From Silvibacterium bohemicum (lineage in GTDB: Bacteria; Acidobacteriota; Terriglobia; Terriglobales; Acidobacteriaceae): 64,000 bases of DNA. Under the pieces are notes generated by a model. It made no database searches. It saw only the letters and a program-made list of their open reading frames with translations, and was not told the DNA's origin. The position numbers were made by a program, and so were the translations under genes. Shown one piece after another: positions 13,339 to 21,913 of the stretch. The first letter of the stretch is position 1, and each line of letters begins with the position of its first letter. The stretch covers positions 1 through 64,000 of the forward strand of contig NZ_LBHJ01000002.1 of the NCBI RefSeq assembly GCF_001006305.1. The letters run 5' to 3'.

Positions 13339-13880
13339 TGCCTATCGTTGAAGGAACCTACGGCCTGCTAGCCGAATTCGATACGCCGACGCAGCTGGTG
13401 CGGGCCGCAGAGAACGCGTACTCCGCGGGCTATCGCCGCATGGATTGCTACACGCCTTATCCGGTGGAAGAGGCGGCGGAGGCTATCGGCTTTCACAAGA
13501 ACGAGGTCTCGCTGGTTTGCCTAATCGGCGGCCTGCTGGGGGTCGCGGCCATGTTCGGCCTCGAGACCTGGATCTCGCTCTGGGCCTATCCTCTGAATAT
13601 TGCGGGACGTCCTTACTACTCGTGGCCGGCCTTCGTCGTTCCCGCTTACGAGTGGACCATCCTCTTTGCCGGACTCTCCGCGGCCTTCGGCATGCTTGCC
13701 CTGAACGGACTGCCGCAGGTGTATCACCCGCTCTTCAATGCGGCCAACTTCCGCAACGGCGCAAGCACCGACAAATTTTTCCTGTGCCTCGAAGCCACAG
13801 ATCCGAAGTTCGAGCCTGCCGAGACGCGCAGCTTTCTGGAAACCCTGGCGCCGCTTTCGGTGGTGGAGGTGGAGTATTAA
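13338..13880 (+). CDS. actD: ACIII subunit ActD (DUF3341)
   Basis: A 180-residue DUF3341 protein: a small soluble N-terminal domain (GLLAEFDTPTQLVRAAENAY, then YTPYPVEEAAEAIG) followed by two membrane helices (about residues 57–80 and 97–120) and a short soluble tail. In Alternative Complex III it is a membrane-bound structural subunit. Coupled to actC by the TAATG overlap. Confidence 0.92.
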
Positions 13881-13884
13881 AACT

Positions 13885-13926
13885 ACAGGGTTTAGGGTGC
13901 AGGGTTTAGGTTTTAGAGCTCAGGGG
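13885..13926 (+). repeat. TTTAGGG/GGGTGCAGGG dispersed repeat, copy 3
   Basis: ACAGGGTTTAGGGTGCAGGG followed by TTTAGGTTTTAGAGCTCAGG. The copy fills the actD–actE junction and appears to provide the start codon and first residues of ActE. Confidence 0.75.
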
Positions 13927-14721
13927 GCATGGCTGAGATCTGTTGGGATTGCTGCGCTGGCTGGGTTTGGCTTGATCGCTGGCTGCCGGCAGGATATGCA
14001 CAACCAGCCTAAGTTCATTCCCCAGCGCGGCACGGATTTCTTTGCCGATGGGCGGTCTGCGCGTCCGCAGGTGGAGCACACGGTGGCGCGCGGGCAACTC
14101 CGCGAAGATCAGTATTTCTATACCGGATTGGTAGATGGCAAGGAGCAGGACGCCCTGCCCTTTCCGGCGACGATCCAAGTGCTCGAGCGTGGCCAGGAGC
14201 GTTTCAATGTTTATTGCACGCCCTGCCACTCGCGGGTCGGCAACGGTGACGGCATGATCGTGCAGCGCGGCTATAAGCCGGCGGGAAATTTCCATGACGC
14301 CAAGCGCCTGGCCCAGCCACTGAGCCACTACTTCTATGTCATGAGCAACGGCTACGGGGCGATGCCGGATTACTCAGCGCAGCTGCCTCCGGCGGATCGC
14401 TGGGCGGTCGCGGCCTACATTCGCGCGCTGCAGTTGAGCCAGAACGGAAAGCAGGGCGACGTTGCGGCGGGAGGAAAGGTCGAGAACCTTTCCGACATCG
14501 CAGAGCAAGAGGGATTGCCGGCGAGCTATGCGGGGCCATGGGAACTGCCGGGCACGGCGGTTTCGGCGAAGCCGACGGGAGCCACGGTTGAGAGCGTTCC
14601 TGAGGAGAACCAGAATCCTCCGGCGTCGAAGAACCGGCCTCCGATCCATCCAGAAGCAACGGCTCCAGCAACCGCGGCTCCAACAACGGGCGGCACGAGC
14701 ACCAAGCCGGCTTCGCACTAG
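13897..14721 (+). CDS. actE: ACIII subunit ActE, mono-haem cytochrome c lipoprotein
   Basis: A class I cytochrome c subunit (about 274 residues with this start). The hydrophobic leader ends in LIAGC (C30 if started at GTG 13897), a lipobox, so the protein should be a periplasmic lipoprotein. One CxxCH site (C107TPCH) lies early in the mature part, and the tail is Pro/Ala/Thr-rich. The start is uncertain: no ATG exists in frame between the actD stop and the lipobox. GTG 13897 lies inside a dispersed repeat; CTG 13933 is another option, and an ATG far upstream (13738) would overlap actD by 143 bases. Confidence 0.85.
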   Translation: MQGLGFRAQGAWLRSVGIAALAGFGLIAGCRQDMHNQPKFIPQRGTDFFADGRSARPQVEHTVARGQLREDQYFYTGLVDGKEQDALPFPATIQVLERGQERFNVYCTPCHSRVGNGDGMIVQRGYKPAGNFHDAKRLAQPLSHYFYVMSNGYGAMPDYSAQLPPADRWAVAAYIRALQLSQNGKQGDVAAGGKVENLSDIAEQEGLPASYAGPWELPGTAVSAKPTGATVESVPEENQNPPASKNRPPIHPEATAPATAAPTTGGTSTKPASH

Positions 14722-14767
14722 AAATCGCAAGAGCTGGAATCGTAAAAGCTGGGAATCGCAAAGCAGG
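14722..14767 (+). repeat. Three 16-bp tandem units
   Basis: AAATCGCAAGAGCTGG, AATCGTAAAAGCTGGG and a shortened AATCGCAAAGCAGG follow the actE stop codon directly. No other copy was noticed in the window. Confidence 0.5.
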
Positions 14768-14806
14768 ACTGCAGGAAGAAAGCATTGAGGGTTTGGGAAG
14801 AGGCTC

Positions 14807-16093
14807 ATGAGTCATAGTCATCACACCAAAACGCTGCCGGACCAACTGGCCGCACCGGCCTTTGTCGCCGGCTGGCGGAGCAGAGCGCTGGTTATCGGCG
14901 CAATCTTCTCGGCGGTTGCAGTCGTTCTCGGCTTCCTGAGCGGAGATGGCTGGAGCCACTTCCTGCGCGCCTGGCTGCTGGGGCTGATGATTACCTTCGG
15001 CTTCTCGGTGGGCGGCATGGCGCTGCTGATGGTGCAGTATCTATCGGGCGGCAAGTGGGGCCTGCTGGTGCGGCGGCCGCTTGAAGCCATGAGCCGGACT
15101 CTGCCGATCCCCTTCCTCTACTTCCTGCCGGTCGCGATCTTCGGCGTGAATTTCAAAAAGCTCTACCTGTGGGCGCAGTATCCCGATGCGGCAAGTGCAG
15201 CCAAGCAGCATCTCATCACCAATGAGCAGGCACACGCGATCATCTTCAAGCACGGCATGTTGAATCCGACGACCTTCTGGGTGACGTCGCTCTTCTGCTT
15301 CGCGGTGTGGTTTCTCTACAGCTACCTCTTGAATAGCTGGTCGCTGAAGCGCGATGCCGATCCTGCGCCCAACGTTCCTTATTGGCAGACGAAATTCGAG
15401 AACATCAGCGGATTCGGCGTGGTGGTCTACGCCATCCTGCTGACCGCCTGCGCGATTTTGTGGGTTATGTCGCTCGACCCCACCTGGTACTCGACGGTGT
15501 ATGGGCTGCAGTTCCTTGTCGGCCAGGGATACGGCGTGCTGGCGCTGGTGATTCTGACGCTAATCGGCCTTTCGAATGCCGAGCCGATCAAGACCATCTT
15601 CCGTGTCACCGAGCAGCATGATCTGGGCAAGCTTTGCTTCGCCTTCACCATGCTCAATATGTATCTGGCCTTTGCTTCCTTCCTGATCATCTGGTCGGGC
15701 AACTCGCCGGAAGAGATTCCCTGGTATCTGGATCGCATTCGCGGCAACTGGGGCGTGATCGCAACGCTCGACGTCATCTTCCATTGGCTGATTCCGTTCT
15801 CGCTGCTGCTGTCGCGCGACCTGAAGCGGATCAAGAGCCGGCTGGTGGTGGTCTGCTGCATCATGATCTTCGCCCGCTGCTGGGATATGTGGTGGCTGAT
15901 CGAGCCCAACTTCGCCGATGCGCGGCGCAATCTGCACTTCAGCGTAGGCATGCTGGAATATCTGGCGGTGCCGACGGCGCTGATCGCCTTCTGGATGGCC
16001 TACTACTTTACCCAGCTCACCAAGCGGCCGCTGGTCGCGACGAACGATCCGCACCTGGCGGAGATTCTGGAGCCCGAACATGCCCACGCATAA
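14807..16093 (+). CDS. actF: ACIII subunit ActF, second quinol-site membrane protein
   Basis: A 428-residue polytopic protein with about ten transmembrane helices, resembling ActF, the ActC-related integral subunit of Alternative Complex III. Recognisable segments are GLMITFGFSVGGMALLMVQYLSGGKWG cut into two helices, SLDPTWYSTVYGLQF, and IFARCWDMWWLIEPN near the end. A GGAAGAGG ribosome site precedes the ATG. The 3' end overlaps the next gene by 14 bases. Confidence 0.9.
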   Translation: MSHSHHTKTLPDQLAAPAFVAGWRSRALVIGAIFSAVAVVLGFLSGDGWSHFLRAWLLGLMITFGFSVGGMALLMVQYLSGGKWGLLVRRPLEAMSRTLPIPFLYFLPVAIFGVNFKKLYLWAQYPDAASAAKQHLITNEQAHAIIFKHGMLNPTTFWVTSLFCFAVWFLYSYLLNSWSLKRDADPAPNVPYWQTKFENISGFGVVVYAILLTACAILWVMSLDPTWYSTVYGLQFLVGQGYGVLALVILTLIGLSNAEPIKTIFRVTEQHDLGKLCFAFTMLNMYLAFASFLIIWSGNSPEEIPWYLDRIRGNWGVIATLDVIFHWLIPFSLLLSRDLKRIKSRLVVVCCIMIFARCWDMWWLIEPNFADARRNLHFSVGMLEYLAVPTALIAFWMAYYFTQLTKRPLVATNDPHLAEILEPEHAHA

Positions 16094-16745
16094 TCCGTCC
16101 GACGTGCCTGAAAATGACGCCCACGGTCACCCGTCGCCGGACATGGCGCACTCGGTGCGCGAGGGCTATGAAGTCACCGACGTCAGCGTGCAGGGAATTT
16201 TTGTCTTCCTGGTAGGACTGTTTGCCTGCGTCGCCGTTTTCTTCGTCTTCTGCTTCGGCATGGGCAAGGTGATCAACAACGCGCTGTCCAAGAGCGACGG
16301 CCCGGTGAACAAGTGGAATGCGTCTTCCGCGGAGCCTACGGGGAAACTGCGCAACATGGAGTCGAATCCTGCCCAGGAACAGCAGGAGCTGCACCAGCTG
16401 ACGCAAAGCTTTCCCACTCCGCGTCTGCAGGTCGACGACGGCAACCAGGATGTCGCGGGCCTTCATGAGCGCGAAGATCTGCTGCTCGATCACTACAGCT
16501 GGATCGACCGAGGACAGGGCAAGGTGCGTATTCCGATCGAGCGGGCGATGGAACTGATCGCGCAGCGCGGGCTTCCAGTGGCTCCGGCAGTGACCAACAC
16601 AGAGCCGCTGATGGCGGGAGACTCGAAGCCGGTGGTGCAGGTTCCGCTGACCAACGGCTTTGCGCGCACAGCATTCGAGCAGGAAGAAGAAAGCGCGACC
16701 AGGCTGCCGGGCGAACAGTCCTCGGCTAAGGCGAATAACAACTAG
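16080..16745 (+). CDS. Single-span membrane protein of the ACIII–oxidase cluster
   Basis: 221 residues with a His/Asp-rich N-terminus, one transmembrane helix (GIFVFLVGLFACVAVFFVF, about residues 38–58) and a soluble remainder. The most conserved-looking stretch is HYSWIDRGQGKVRIPIERAM followed by ELIAQRGLP (about residues 138–168). I recall this motif in unnamed proteins next to SCO and oxidase genes, but not a function. It overlaps actF by 14 bases and precedes the SCO gene, so a role in ACIII or oxidase assembly is inferred. It may correspond to the small extra subunits seen in some ACIII operons. Confidence 0.85.
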   Translation: MPTHNPSDVPENDAHGHPSPDMAHSVREGYEVTDVSVQGIFVFLVGLFACVAVFFVFCFGMGKVINNALSKSDGPVNKWNASSAEPTGKLRNMESNPAQEQQELHQLTQSFPTPRLQVDDGNQDVAGLHEREDLLLDHYSWIDRGQGKVRIPIERAMELIAQRGLPVAPAVTNTEPLMAGDSKPVVQVPLTNGFARTAFEQEEESATRLPGEQSSAKANNN

Positions 16746-16780
16746 GGTTTAGGGTTCAGGGCTCAGGGTTCAGAGCACAG
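16743..16780 (+). repeat. TTTAGGG/GGGTGCAGGG dispersed repeat, copy 4
   Basis: TAGGGTTTAGGGTTCAGGG then CTCAGGGTTCAGAGCACAG, starting on the stop codon of the preceding gene. Confidence 0.7.
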
Positions 16781-16814
16781 AAAAGCAGAGCACGGGAGTT
16801 GGGATCGGGTTTCG

Positions 16815-17726
16815 ATGATGAGAGTGGCTACAATGCGGGGTTGGACGAAGGCGGCGGGTACGAGCCTGCTGGCTCTGTCGCTGCTCTGTGTGGGTGCGCC
16901 TTCGGCTCGGTCTCAGGTTTCCGATTACGGCCAGAAGGAAGCTGGGCCGGTGCGGGATGAGGCTCCTCAGCTGCTCAAAAAGGTTGCCATCCTGCAGAAG
17001 CTCAACACGCAGCTTCCTTTGAATCTTGCCTTCCGTGATGAAAGCGGCAAGGCCGTAAAGCTCGGCGACTACTTCGGGCAGAAGCCTGCGATTCTTGCGC
17101 TGGTCTACTACCAGTGCAAGATGCTGTGCCCTGAAGAAATCGACCAGCTGGTCGGGTCGCTGGAGATGGTCAAGTTCGATCCGGGCAAGGACTTCAACGT
17201 TATCTTCGTGAGCATCGATCCCACCGAGACGCCGGAGATTGCAGCGAAGGAAAAGGCTACCTATCTGAAGCGTTATGGGCGTCCGCAGACGGCGAGCGGC
17301 TGGCATTTCCTCACCGGCCAGCAGCCGGAGATCGATGCGCTGGCAGCGGCGAGCGGCTTTGGCTTTACCAAGGTGCCGGGTCCGGATGGGAAGATGAACC
17401 AGTTCGCGCATGCCAGCTCGATCGAGCTGGTGACGCCGCACGGCATTCTGGCTCAGTACTATCTCGGAACCGAGTATTCTTCGCGCGATGTGCAGCTGGG
17501 TCTGGTCGAGGCTTCGCAGGGACGGATCGGCACGCCGGTGGATGCGGTGATCACTTATTGCTACCGCTATAACCCGCTGCTGAACCGCCACGATCTGGTG
17601 ATTGCGCGCATTGTGCAGCTCGGTTGCATTCTTACCGTGTTGATTCTCGGCAGCTATATGTTTGTCAATTTTCGGCGTGATATCCGGAACGGGCGCATGG
17701 CGACCCGGAAACCCGCGATCGGATAA
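16815..17726 (+). CDS. SCO1/SenC-family copper chaperone
   Basis: 303 residues. A signal peptide (to about ARSQ) is followed by a thioredoxin-like domain with the copper pair C101KMLC105 and a third ligand histidine in NQFAHASS near residue 199. A C-terminal membrane helix (about 262–282) anchors it. SCO proteins deliver copper to the CuA centre of oxidase subunit II, whose gene starts 8 bases downstream. ATG 16833 would give a more standard signal peptide than ATG 16815; both are in frame. Confidence 0.9.
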   Translation: MMRVATMRGWTKAAGTSLLALSLLCVGAPSARSQVSDYGQKEAGPVRDEAPQLLKKVAILQKLNTQLPLNLAFRDESGKAVKLGDYFGQKPAILALVYYQCKMLCPEEIDQLVGSLEMVKFDPGKDFNVIFVSIDPTETPEIAAKEKATYLKRYGRPQTASGWHFLTGQQPEIDALAAASGFGFTKVPGPDGKMNQFAHASSIELVTPHGILAQYYLGTEYSSRDVQLGLVEASQGRIGTPVDAVITYCYRYNPLLNRHDLVIARIVQLGCILTVLILGSYMFVNFRRDIRNGRMATRKPAIG

Positions 17727-17734
17727 AGGGAACG

Positions 17735-18874
17735 ATGCATTTTATAAGCCCGGTACTTTGGCAATTTCTCGTTAATTGGATGACGCACTTCGCGCTCTTT
17801 CCGCCCGAAGCGTCGAGGATCGCCCCGCAGGTCGATGCACTCTATTTCTTCCTGATCCTCATCTCGCTGGTGGGCATGGCGATTGTCATCGCACTGGTGG
17901 CCGGCTTCTCCATTCTGTATCGCAAGGAGCGCAACCCCGAGGCCACGCAGATCGAGGGCTCGACGCTGCTCGAAGCCACGTGGACCATCATCCCGCTGGC
18001 GCTGTTCATGGTGACCTTTGTCTGGGGCGCGCTGCTTTACTTCCGTATCTACGATCCGCCGACCAACGCGATGAACATCTATATTGTCGGCAAGCAGTGG
18101 ATGTGGAAGGCCGAACATCCGGGCGGGCAGCATGAGATCAACTCGCTGCACGTTCCCAGCGGACGGCCGGTGCAGCTGACCATGATCTCGCAGGACGTCT
18201 TTCACAGCTTCTCGATTCCCGCCTTTCGCGTGAAGCGCGAGGTGATTCCGGGCCGCTATACGACGGTCTGGTTCGAGGCCACGACGCCGGGGACCTATCA
18301 TCTGTTCTGCACCCAGTACTGCGGCACGCTGCACTCCCAGATGATTGGCGAAGTGACGGTATTGAAGCCGGAAGAATACGAGGCCTGGACGGCGGGCTCG
18401 ACCAGCGGCATGTCTCTCGCGCAGAACGGCGAGCGGCTCTTCGCCAGCCTGGGTTGCAACTCTTGCCACTCGGGAAATGCGGCGGCGCGCGGACCGAACC
18501 TGGCTGCGGTTTACTCGTCGCGGGTGCCGCTGGCCAACGGATCCTATGCCTTCGTGGACGACGCTTTCCTGCGCGATTCGATTCTGAATCCGACCATGCA
18601 CGTGACTGCAGGCTTCGCGCCTATCATGCCTACCTATCAAGGGCAGATCAGCGAAGAGGGGCTCATCGACTTAGTGGAGTACATCAAGCATCTGCACTCG
18701 AATTACCGTATCCAGCAGACTTTAAACACCAGCGAAGTGCAACCTTCGAATTTAGGGCAGAATGGAATCACGGCGCAGCGGACCTACACCGATATGCACT
18801 CCAGCCAGGTACCGCAGTCGGTGCAGACACAGCGCCAGGGAACGGCAGCACAGCCGGGGGTGGTGAACCAATGA
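17735..18874 (+). CDS. coxB: Cytochrome c oxidase subunit II with cytochrome c domain (caa3 type)
   Basis: 379 residues. Two N-terminal helices (about 40–65 and 85–110) precede a periplasmic cupredoxin domain with the CuA ligands in [13 protein letters not shown] (about residues 189–201). A fused cytochrome c domain follows, with C241NSCH and a likely axial methionine in APIMPTYQG. This makes it a caa3-type subunit II that takes electrons through its own haem. A Ser/Gln-rich tail ends the protein. The stop overlaps the coxA start (ATGA). Confidence 0.93.
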   Translation: MHFISPVLWQFLVNWMTHFALFPPEASRIAPQVDALYFFLILISLVGMAIVIALVAGFSILYRKERNPEATQIEGSTLLEATWTIIPLALFMVTFVWGALLYFRIYDPPTNAMNIYIVGKQWMWKAEHPGGQHEINSLHVPSGRPVQLTMISQDVFHSFSIPAFRVKREVIPGRYTTVWFEATTPGTYHLFCTQYCGTLHSQMIGEVTVLKPEEYEAWTAGSTSGMSLAQNGERLFASLGCNSCHSGNAAARGPNLAAVYSSRVPLANGSYAFVDDAFLRDSILNPTMHVTAGFAPIMPTYQGQISEEGLIDLVEYIKHLHSNYRIQQTLNTSEVQPSNLGQNGITAQRTYTDMHSSQVPQSVQTQRQGTAAQPGVVNQ

Positions 18875-20532
18875 GCACAATCGTAAGCCTTCCAGACCAG
18901 CAGACGGCGACCTTGCCGAAGCGGTCTTATCTGAACAGCGAGTATGGCCTGAAGAGCTGGCTGCTTACGGGAGATCACAAGCGGATCGCGATCCTCTATC
19001 TGATCTCGATCACCTTCTTCTTCTTCATTGGCGGTGCGATGGCCGGCCTCATCCGATTGGAGCTGCTGACCCCGCAGACCGACCTGATGGCGGCGGACAC
19101 CTATAACAAGCTCTTCACCATGCACGGCATCATCATGATCTTCCTGTTCCTGGTGCCCTCGGTGCCGGCGACCATTGGGAACTTCCTGATACCGATCATG
19201 GTGGGCGCGAAGGATCTGGCCTTTCCGAAGATCAATCTGCTGAGCTGGTATCTCTATATCATCGGCGGAACGCTGACGCTGGCGGCGTTGATCTCAGGCG
19301 GCGTGGACACGGGCTGGACCTTCACCACTCCGCTGAGCACGCACTATCTGAATACGCACGTGATCACCGCCGGACTGGCGATCTTCGTTGCGGGATTCAG
19401 CTCGATCTTCACCGGCCTCAACTTCATCGTGACGATTCATCGCATGCGCGCGCCGGGCATGACGTGGTTCCGCTTGCCGCTGTTTGTCTGGTCGCACTAT
19501 GCGGCTTCGATCCTGATGGTGCTAGGCACGCCGGTTCTAGCCATTGCGCTGGTGCTGGTGCTGCTGGAGCGGACGATTGGCATCGGAGTCTTCGATCCGG
19601 CCAAGGGCGGCGACCCGCTGCTCTTTCAACATCTCTTCTGGTTCTACTCGCACCCTGCCGTGTACATCATGATTCTGCCCGGCATGGGCGTGATCTCCGA
19701 AGTGATCAGCACCTTCTCGCGCAAGCGGGTCTTCGGATATACCGCGGTGGCCTTCTCGTCGGTTGCGATTGCGGTCTTTGGGTTCTTCGTATGGGAGCAC
19801 CACATGTTCGTCATGGGTGTCTCCAATTATTCGGCGCTGGTGTTTTCGCTGCTGACCATGCTGGTGGCGGTGCCTTCGGCCATCAAGATCTTCAACTGGT
19901 CGGCAACTTTGTATAAGGGCTCGATCACCTTCGAGACGCCGATGCTCTACGCCTTCGGATTCATCGGCCTGTTCACCATCGGCGGCCTGACCGGCGTCTT
20001 TCTCGGATCGCTGGGCATGGACATCCATCTGACCGAGACCTACTTCATCGTGGCCCACTTCCACTTCGTGATGGTGGGCGGCATGCTCATGGCCTTCCTC
20101 TCCGGCGTTCACTTCTGGTGGCCGAAGATGACGGGGCGTATGTATCCCGAGGGGCTGTCAAAGCTGGCTGCGCTGGTGACGTTTATCGGATTCATCCTGA
20201 CCTTCTTCCCGCAGTTCATCGTCGGTTATCTGGGCATGCCGCGGCGTTATGCTGCATATCCGCCTGAGTTCCAGGTGCTGAATGTGCTTTCGACCGCGGG
20301 CGCCTCTGTGCTGGGCGTGGGATATCTGCTGCCTATGCTGTATCTCACCTGGTCTCTGAAGTACGGCAAGATCGCGGGTGCGAATCCCTGGCAGGCGACC
20401 GGCCTAGAGTGGCAGATTCAATCGCCTCCCCTGACGGAAAACTTCCTCGAAACTCCGATTGTGGATTACGAGGCGTACGACTACGAGTGGCTGGCAAACA
20501 AGACCAAGAACGAGGTGACGACCGTTGGATAG
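18871..20532 (+). CDS. coxA: Cytochrome c oxidase subunit I
   Basis: 553 residues with 12 transmembrane helices, the haem a / haem a3-CuB catalytic subunit. Ligands: FTMHGIIM for low-spin haem a; [14 protein letters not shown] and FVWEHHMF for Cu[11 protein letters not shown] for a3 and a. The helix VI motif is YSHPAVY, not HPEVY, so the usual D-channel glutamate is replaced by the Tyr-Ser pair of type A2 haem-copper oxidases. Start at ATG 18871, overlapping coxB by four bases; a longer open frame upstream lies inside coxB. The gene overlaps coxC by eight bases. Confidence 0.94.
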   Translation: MSTIVSLPDQQTATLPKRSYLNSEYGLKSWLLTGDHKRIAILYLISITFFFFIGGAMAGLIRLELLTPQTDLMAADTYNKLFTMHGIIMIFLFLVPSVPATIGNFLIPIMVGAKDLAFPKINLLSWYLYIIGGTLTLAALISGGVDTGWTFTTPLSTHYLNTHVITAGLAIFVAGFSSIFTGLNFIVTIHRMRAPGMTWFRLPLFVWSHYAASILMVLGTPVLAIALVLVLLERTIGIGVFDPAKGGDPLLFQHLFWFYSHPAVYIMILPGMGVISEVISTFSRKRVFGYTAVAFSSVAIAVFGFFVWEHHMFVMGVSNYSALVFSLLTMLVAVPSAIKIFNWSATLYKGSITFETPMLYAFGFIGLFTIGGLTGVFLGSLGMDIHLTETYFIVAHFHFVMVGGMLMAFLSGVHFWWPKMTGRMYPEGLSKLAALVTFIGFILTFFPQFIVGYLGMPRRYAAYPPEFQVLNVLSTAGASVLGVGYLLPMLYLTWSLKYGKIAGANPWQATGLEWQIQSPPLTENFLETPIVDYEAYDYEWLANKTKNEVTTVG

Positions 20533-21262
20533 CCAGGCGATCGCAACCCATCCCGAGCACGCGCACGGCGAGCATGAGCATCCGCCGTATCTGCGCCATC
20601 ACTTCGCGACTGTCGAGCAGCAGCGCGAGACGGCCAGCTTCGGCATGTGGCTCTTCCTGCTGACGGAAATCATGTTCTTCGGCGGCATGTTCGCCGCCTA
20701 CTTGATTTACCGCAACTGGTACTATCCGGCGTTCGTCGCGGGAAGCCATCAACTGTCGATCCTGCTGGGCACGGTGAATACCGCGGTGCTCATCTGCTCC
20801 AGCTTCACTATGGCGATGGGTGTGTACTCCGCCGAGATGAAACGCAAGGGCGCGCTGGTCATGTGGCTGCTGCTTACCATCCTGCTGGGCACGGTCTTCC
20901 TGGGAATCAAGGCGGACGAGTACCACGAGAAGTGGGAGAAGCACCACGTACCGGGGCTGAACTTCAGCGCCAATGATTTTGTGAACGGATCGAAGGGGTA
21001 TCCCGACGACAAGCTTGCGCCGGACATGGCGCAGAAATCCCAGGTGTACTTCTCGCTGTACTTCGCGATGACCGGCATGCACGCTCTGCACATGATCATC
21101 GGCATCTCGATCCTGATCGTTCTGGTGATTCGAGCCCGACAAGGTGCGTACACCGAAGGCCACATGACGACGATAGAAAACTTCGGCCTGTACTGGCACT
21201 TCGTCGATATCGTGTGGATATTTCTGTTCCCGCTTTTATATCTGATCAGCCGGCACCAGTGA
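20525..21262 (+). CDS. coxC: Cytochrome c oxidase subunit III
   Basis: 245 residues, about five to seven helices; conserved segment [21 protein letters not shown] after a His-rich cytoplasmic N-terminus, and ending [17 protein letters not shown]. Subunit III stabilises the catalytic core. The first usable start is TTG 20525, which overlaps the coxA end by eight bases; no ATG occurs before the conserved region except internal Met residues. Confidence 0.92.
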   Translation: MDSQAIATHPEHAHGEHEHPPYLRHHFATVEQQRETASFGMWLFLLTEIMFFGGMFAAYLIYRNWYYPAFVAGSHQLSILLGTVNTAVLICSSFTMAMGVYSAEMKRKGALVMWLLLTILLGTVFLGIKADEYHEKWEKHHVPGLNFSANDFVNGSKGYPDDKLAPDMAQKSQVYFSLYFAMTGMHALHMIIGISILIVLVIRARQGAYTEGHMTTIENFGLYWHFVDIVWIFLFPLLYLISRHQ

Positions 21263-21289
21263 CGGCATAAAACTTCAAGAGGCGAAACA

Positions 21290-21610
21290 ATGTCTGCACC
21301 CAACGAACCGGCCAGCGATCACGTACACACAATTGTCAGCCCCACAGTCTATGCGGTGATCTTCGGCCTGCTGCTGCTCTGCACGGCGCTCACCGTCGGA
21401 GCGTCCTATCTGGAGATGGGGATCTTCAATCCCATCGTGGCGCTGGGCATTGCGGTGTTCAAGGCGGTGATCGTCGTGCTCTTCTTCATGCATGTGAAGT
21501 ACAGCTCGAAACTCACCAAGCTGACGGTCGCTGCCGGCTTCTTCACCTTCATTGTGCTTATCACCATGACGCTTACGGATTATCTGAGCCGGGCGTGGGG
21601 TAGATGGTAA
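21290..21610 (+). CDS. caa3-type oxidase subunit IV
   Basis: 106 residues with three predicted helices (about 19–40, 46–68, 80–100) and the motif ALGIAVFKAVIVVLFFMHV typical of the small subunit IV (CtaF/CyoD-like). Last gene of the respiratory cluster, 27 bases after coxC, with AAGAGGCG as ribosome site. Confidence 0.9.
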   Translation: MSAPNEPASDHVHTIVSPTVYAVIFGLLLLCTALTVGASYLEMGIFNPIVALGIAVFKAVIVVLFFMHVKYSSKLTKLTVAAGFFTFIVLITMTLTDYLSRAWGRW

Positions 21611-21611
21611 C

Positions 21612-21680
21612 TTGCTGAAGTCCGGGTGGCCGGAGAGCGGTTGGCTTAGATCCGGCTGGATGAAAAGCGGGTGGCTGAAA
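21612..21680 (+). repeat. 15-bp minisatellite, block 3 (about 4.5 units)
   Basis: Units TTGCTGAAGTCCGGG, TGGCCGGAGAGCGGT, TGGCTTAGATCCGGC, TGGATGAAAAGCGGG and a partial TGGCTGAAA, in exact 15-bp register. Confidence 0.75.
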
Positions 21681-21721
21681 CCAATGATAAAAGCGTACTG
21701 AGTTGAAAGCGCCAAAGATCC

Positions 21722-21774
21722 GGGGCTAAAGCCCGTAGAATTTCATTGGTTTATTCGTGAGACTGAAGTCTCAC
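21722..21774 (+). repeat. Paired palindromes GGGCT/AGCCC and GTGAGACT/AGTCTCAC
   Basis: GGGCT-AA-AGCCC (21722–21733) and GTGAGACT-GA-AGTCTCAC (21757–21774), followed by CGCTCCCTCCG. A related CCGGGGCTGAAGCC word lies near 3613. These look like another small dispersed palindromic family. Confidence 0.5.
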
Positions 21775-21913
21775 GCTCCCTCCGAAAAATAACTGTCGAA
21801 TTCATTAAGCAAATGCGGCTTTGGCCGTCTTTCTTTTTTGCCTCTGAAATTTTGGGATTGCGAAAGCAAAGGGTTGCGGCGGGTTTGTTTGCGCCTTCCC
21901 GCGTCTACCATGA

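Larger units (their letters stand above)
21611..21913. other. Gene-free interval with repeat blocks and weak terminator
   Basis: Contains a 15-bp repeat block (21612–21680), two small palindromes (21722–21774) and, at 21816–21839, a four-base stem CGGC/GCCG followed by TCTTTCTTTTTT that might end the oxidase transcript. Confidence 0.45.
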
